Assembly: GCA_040381555.1 (NCBI GenBank)
Contig: JBEIHC010000027.1
Span: forward strand, 1 to 28,890
DNA: 28,890 bases
Origin: CANHCC01 sp040381555
Lineage (GTDB): Bacteria; Bacteroidota; Bacteroidia; J057; RFSG01
Direction of reading: 5' to 3'
Of this stretch, positions 25,278 to 28,890 are shown piece after piece; the first letter of the stretch is position 1, and each line of letters opens with the position of its first letter. Under the pieces are notes generated by a model that did not search any database, was not told the origin of the DNA, and saw nothing but the letters and a program-made list of their open reading frames with translations. The translations under genes were made by a program, and so were the position numbers.

Positions 25278-26063
25278 GTGAAATCTCTTTGTGCAAGCTG
25301 TAAATTCCTGCGAATAGTTCAGAATGACAGGGGAAGTATCTTTTTCCGGTGTACGAAATCAGGTCTCGAAGAAGGATTTGTGAAATATCCCCCTCAACCG
25401 ATATTTCAGTGTGGTGGATATCAGTTAATAAATGCTCAAATGAAGGAAAATAAGCGAAAGATAAAGAATCTATTGATTGACTTAGGGGGGGTGTTATACG
25501 CGATTGATTATGCTCTGATTGAGTCAGGGATGCAGGGAATTCAAAGTCAATCACGAACCTCATCGGTCAAGTATTCTAAAAGTTTTCAAGACGAGCTATT
25601 CTCGCAATTTGAAAGAGGTGAAATTTCTGCAGAGGTTTTTTATGCGGAAATGAAAGTCAAATTTGAATTGGAGGCAAGTCAGGAAGAATTTGAGCGTGTA
25701 TGGAATTCTATGCTTTTCGGATTGATTCCGGGGAGGCTGGAGTTGATTCAAGCCTTAAAGACTCGCTATCGGTTGTTTTTGCTTTCCAATACCAACATAG
25801 TTCATTATAACTATCTGCTACCTGAATGTCAGGAAATATTTGGGTTATTTGATCAATGCTATTTTTCCTTCCAGATGGGTAAGCGAAAGCCTTCGGTAGA
25901 GATTTTTCAGCAAGTGATGGTAGAGCAGGGTATTCTCCCTGAAGAAACCCTATTCATAGAAGATTCTCCTCAGCACATTGACACAGCGAATGGACTTGGG
26001 ATTCATACATTGTTTGCCTCCGATTCCAATTGGCCAGAACAACTAACTTTTCATTTATCTTGA
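25278..26063 (+). CDS. Four-cysteine module fused to a HAD-superfamily hydrolase
   Basis: A 261-residue protein of two parts. Residues 1-54 hold Cys5, Cys8, Cys25 and Cys45 (MKSLCASCKFLRIV, FFRCTKSG, VKYPPQPIFQCGGYQ), a spacing that suggests a small zinc site and resembles short stand-alone Bacteroidota proteins of about 50-55 residues. Residues 55-261 are a HAD-IA hydrolase similar to YihX: motif I LLIDLGGVLY with nucleophile Asp68, motif II LFLLSNTN, motif III lysine in GKRKPS, motif IV LFIEDSPQHIDTA. The likely reaction is hydrolysis of a small phosphate ester. GTG at 25278 is the start because an in-frame TGA lies at 25272-25274; an ATG at 25440 could give the hydrolase alone. carB begins 10 bases downstream. 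Confidence 0.85.
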   Translation: MKSLCASCKFLRIVQNDRGSIFFRCTKSGLEEGFVKYPPQPIFQCGGYQLINAQMKENKRKIKNLLIDLGGVLYAIDYALIESGMQGIQSQSRTSSVKYSKSFQDELFSQFERGEISAEVFYAEMKVKFELEASQEEFERVWNSMLFGLIPGRLELIQALKTRYRLFLLSNTNIVHYNYLLPECQEIFGLFDQCYFSFQMGKRKPSVEIFQQVMVEQGILPEETLFIEDSPQHIDTANGLGIHTLFASDSNWPEQLTFHLS

Positions 26064-26073
26064 AATAATTCTT

Positions 26074-28887
26074 ATGCCCTTAGATAAAAGTATTCGCTCG
26101 GTATTGATTATAGGAAGTGGACCAATCATAATTGGTCAGGCTTGTGAGTTTGATTATTCCGGATCTCAGGCTTCTCGATCTCTTCGTCAGGAGGGGATTG
26201 AAGTTTCTTTGATAAACTCAAATCCTGCTACCATTATGACAGATCCGGTTACGGCCGATCATGTTTATTTATTGCCCATGACGATGGCCTCAATCGTTAA
26301 AATTTTAGAAGAACGAAAGATTGATGCCGTACTACCTACAATGGGGGGACAGACTGCCTTGAATCTATGTATCGAATGCGATAAAGCAGGTGTTTGGAAG
26401 AAATATGGGGTTCGATTAATTGGGGTAGATATTCAGGCCATACATCGGGCAGAGGATAGGGAGATTTTTCGGAAGCTGATGTTGGAGATTGGTCTGGATG
26501 TACCGCGTTCCCAAATTGCCACTTCTTTTTTGGAAGGTAAAGAAATTGCGCAGAAGATTGGATTTCCATTAGTAATAAGGCCTTCGTTTACCTTAGGAGG
26601 AACAGGGGGTGGGTTCGTTCATAAAAAGGAAGATTATGATGTAATGTTGACCAGAGGCCTTCAGGCAAGTCCAACCCATGAAGTGCTGATTGAAGAGAGT
26701 ATAGCTGGCTGGAAGGAATATGAGCTGGAATTACTTCGGGATAATATAGGGAACATTATCGTGATCTGTTCTATCGAGAATTTTGATCCGATGGGTATTC
26801 ATACAGGAGATTCTATTACGGTAGCTCCTACCATGACTTTATCTGATACAGAATATCAGGTCATGCGGAATGCAGCTTTCCAGGTGATGAATGCTTTGGG
26901 CAATTTTGCCGGAGGCTGTAATGTGCAATTTGCGATAGACCCATTAACGGGTAGGATGATTGTAATCGAAATCAATCCTCGCGTATCGAGATCTTCTGCT
27001 CTTGCATCCAAGGCAACGGGGTATCCGATAGCAAAGATTTCTGCGAAGTTGGCTGTGGGCTATAATCTGGACGAATTGCAAAATCAGATTACCATGTCCA
27101 CCTCAGCTTTCTTTGAGCCGACTTTGGATTATGTGATTGTCAAAATCCCTAGATGGAATTTTGATAAATTTAGAGGAGCCGATAAGCGATTGGGCTTGAT
27201 GATGAAATCAGTGGGCGAGGTAATGGCGATTGGTCGTACCTTCAATGAGGCCTTGCAGAAAGCCTGTCAGTCATTGGAAATACGCAGACATGGATTATCG
27301 GGTGATGGGTTGGAATCTCATAATCGGGAAGAATTGATGGAGGGGATGGCTAATGCAAGTTGGAATCGGGTATTTCAGGTAAAAGATGCCATACATTTAG
27401 GCGTGCCCTTTAAGACAATCGAGAAGACCACCCGAATAGATAAATGGTTTTTAAATCGTTTGGTTGAAATTGATATGCTGGAAAAAGCGATTAAGTCTTA
27501 TCGCTTAGAAACCTTACCAGCCCCATTATTTAGGGAGGCCAAGATGAGCGGATTTTCTGATAGCCAGATAGCTTGGCTGGTAGAGAAACCTGAAGATGAA
27601 GTAAGGGAAAGAAGACTGGCATTAGGGATTAAAAGAGTTTTCAAAACAGTGGATACTTGTGCTGCTGAGTTTCCGGCAGAGACCCCTTATTTCTATTCCA
27701 CCTTTGATGGAGAGAATGAATCTTTGGTAAGCGATAAAAAGAAAGTGGTAGTATTAGGTTCTGGGCCCAATCGAATAGGTCAGGGGATAGAATTTGATTA
27801 TTGCTGTGTACATGGGATAATGGCAGCGCGTGAAAGTGGCTATGAGGCCATTATGATTAATTGTAATCCTGAAACTGTTTCCACTGATTTTAATGTTGCC
27901 GATAAGCTCTACTTTGAACCTCTCTACTGGGAGCATGTAATCGATATCATTGAACATGAGAAACCTGAAGGAGTAATCGTACAATTGGGTGGCCAAACGG
28001 CCTTGAAGTTAGCGGAACGCCTGGATGCTTGGGGAATAAAAATTATCGGTACCAGTTTTAAGTCCTTAGATTTAGCTGAAGACAGAGGAAGTTTTTCGTC
28101 CTTGTTGAAAGATTTAGCCATTCCTTATCCTCAATTTGGCGTAGCAGAAACAGCTGAAGAAGCGATTGAGGTAGCCCATGCAGTTGGCTATCCAGTTTTA
28201 GTGAGACCTTCGTATGTGTTGGGAGGCCAAGGGATGAAAATTGTTATTAATGACGAAGATTTAGAGTCAGCCGTCATTGCACTATTGAATGATTTACCCG
28301 GTAATAAAGTATTAATTGATCATTTTCTGGATCGTGCTGTAGAGGCTGAAAGTGATGCCATAAGCGATGGTAATAATGCTCAGATATTGGGTATCATGGA
28401 GCATATAGAACCTGCAGGGATACATAGTGGAGATTCCTCTGCCGTATTGCCTCCATTTGACCTTTCGGAAAATGTACTGCAGCAAATTCAGGAATATACC
28501 CACAGACTGGCCAAAGCCTTGCAGGTTGTGGGTTTAATTAATATTCAGTTTGCCATTAAAAACGAAACCGTATATGTTATCGAAGCCAATCCAAGAGCTT
28601 CGAGGACAGTCCCTTTTATCGCCAAGGCCTACCAAGAACCTTATGTGAACTGGGCTACTAAAGTGATGTTGGGCGTAAATAAGGTCAGCGATTTTACTTT
28701 TGCGCCGAATATGAAAGGCTTTGCGATTAAGATACCTGTATTTTCATACAGTAAATTTCCAGAGATTTCGAAAGAGTTGGGCCCGGAGATGAAGAGCACG
28801 GGAGAAGAAATTCTTTTTATTGATGATCTTCAAGATCCATTCTTTGTAAAAGCGTATAGTGAAAGGAGTATTTATTTGAGTAGGTGA
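26074..28887 (+). CDS. carB: Carbamoyl-phosphate synthase large subunit
   Basis: A 937-residue CarB, which makes carbamoyl phosphate for arginine and pyrimidine synthesis using ammonia passed from CarA. The two homologous halves each begin with a nucleotide-binding signature: VLIIGSGPIIIGQACEFDYS at residue 10 and VVVLGSGPNRIGQGIEFDY near 555. ATP-grasp motifs appear in both (RPSFTLGGTGGGFV and EINPRVSRSSALASKATGYP; RPSYVLGGQGMKI and EANPRASRTVPFIAKA). The protein ends soon after the second ATP-grasp unit and lacks the roughly 130-residue MGS-like allosteric domain of E. coli CarB, which is usual in Bacteroidota. The stop is at 28885-28887, so the gene is complete. No carA is in the window. 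Confidence 0.97.
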   Translation: MPLDKSIRSVLIIGSGPIIIGQACEFDYSGSQASRSLRQEGIEVSLINSNPATIMTDPVTADHVYLLPMTMASIVKILEERKIDAVLPTMGGQTALNLCIECDKAGVWKKYGVRLIGVDIQAIHRAEDREIFRKLMLEIGLDVPRSQIATSFLEGKEIAQKIGFPLVIRPSFTLGGTGGGFVHKKEDYDVMLTRGLQASPTHEVLIEESIAGWKEYELELLRDNIGNIIVICSIENFDPMGIHTGDSITVAPTMTLSDTEYQVMRNAAFQVMNALGNFAGGCNVQFAIDPLTGRMIVIEINPRVSRSSALASKATGYPIAKISAKLAVGYNLDELQNQITMSTSAFFEPTLDYVIVKIPRWNFDKFRGADKRLGLMMKSVGEVMAIGRTFNEALQKACQSLEIRRHGLSGDGLESHNREELMEGMANASWNRVFQVKDAIHLGVPFKTIEKTTRIDKWFLNRLVEIDMLEKAIKSYRLETLPAPLFREAKMSGFSDSQIAWLVEKPEDEVRERRLALGIKRVFKTVDTCAAEFPAETPYFYSTFDGENESLVSDKKKVVVLGSGPNRIGQGIEFDYCCVHGIMAARESGYEAIMINCNPETVSTDFNVADKLYFEPLYWEHVIDIIEHEKPEGVIVQLGGQTALKLAERLDAWGIKIIGTSFKSLDLAEDRGSFSSLLKDLAIPYPQFGVAETAEEAIEVAHAVGYPVLVRPSYVLGGQGMKIVINDEDLESAVIALLNDLPGNKVLIDHFLDRAVEAESDAISDGNNAQILGIMEHIEPAGIHSGDSSAVLPPFDLSENVLQQIQEYTHRLAKALQVVGLINIQFAIKNETVYVIEANPRASRTVPFIAKAYQEPYVNWATKVMLGVNKVSDFTFAPNMKGFAIKIPVFSYSKFPEISKELGPEMKSTGEEILFIDDLQDPFFVKAYSERSIYLSR

Positions 28888-28890
28888 GTT

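Noticed and set aside
25099..25563. Minus-strand open frame of 154 codons
   Set aside because: It lies opposite the LuxE-like and cysteine-HAD genes, has no recognisable motif, and those genes are well supported.
26074..28887. Truncated carB
   Set aside because: The missing MGS-like domain is usual for Bacteroidota CarB, and the gene has its own stop within the window.

Overview
The window looks like a Bacteroidota chromosome segment; I cannot place it below phylum. The signs are an AT-rich sequence without Shine-Dalgarno motifs, candidate promoters of the TAnnTTTG type, a UpxY-like (NusG-family) antiterminator beside a polysaccharide locus, a carB lacking the C-terminal regulatory domain, and a LuxE-type acyl-protein synthetase. 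About 24 kb on the minus strand is a surface-polysaccharide locus. The last 4.7 kb on the plus strand is a separate group ending in carB.

The minus-strand locus reads from right to left. (1) An OmpA-family outer-membrane protein (22613-23884) is followed at once by a strong intrinsic-terminator-like hairpin (22544-22574) that lies inside the first codons of the next gene. (2) An export and control group follows: Wza-like lipoprotein, Wzc-like tyrosine kinase/co-polymerase with an extreme Tyr-Gly tail, and a UpxY/NusG-like antiterminator. (3) After a 243-bp gap with a weak terminator-like hairpin, a promoter candidate and a leader hairpin, a long tightly packed operon runs off the left edge. 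It holds two GT4 glycosyltransferases, an NDP-sugar epimerase, an ABC-2 permease and Wzt-like ATPase, an AsnB amidotransferase, a WlbA-like sugar dehydrogenase, a FemAB/GNAT-like acyltransferase, two methyltransferases, a DegT sugar aminotransferase, a CgeB-like glycosyltransferase, a TylF-type and another methyltransferase, a second AsnB, a third GT4 enzyme, and the start of a membrane-anchored alpha/beta-hydrolase-like protein. Most junctions overlap by a few bases, many as ATGA, so one transcript is likely.

Taken together the genes suggest a glycan carrying amino, amide, methyl and perhaps acyl groups, assembled on the cytoplasmic side and exported by an ABC transporter, with Wzc/Wza-type partners for passage to the surface. 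No Wzx or Wzy is seen.

The most notable observation is that two genes, the antiterminator and the left-hand asnB, are each interrupted at a run of exactly ten A on the coding strand. In both, removing one A restores a full-length, recognisable family protein. This could be phase variation, transcriptional slippage, or a shared homopolymer error in the assembly; the sequence alone cannot decide. As written, the regulator that would be expected to let transcription through the locus is off.

The plus-strand group holds a LuxE-like acyl-protein synthetase, an in-frame fusion of a small four-cysteine module to a HAD hydrolase, and carB. No tRNA, rRNA, CRISPR or insertion sequence was seen.
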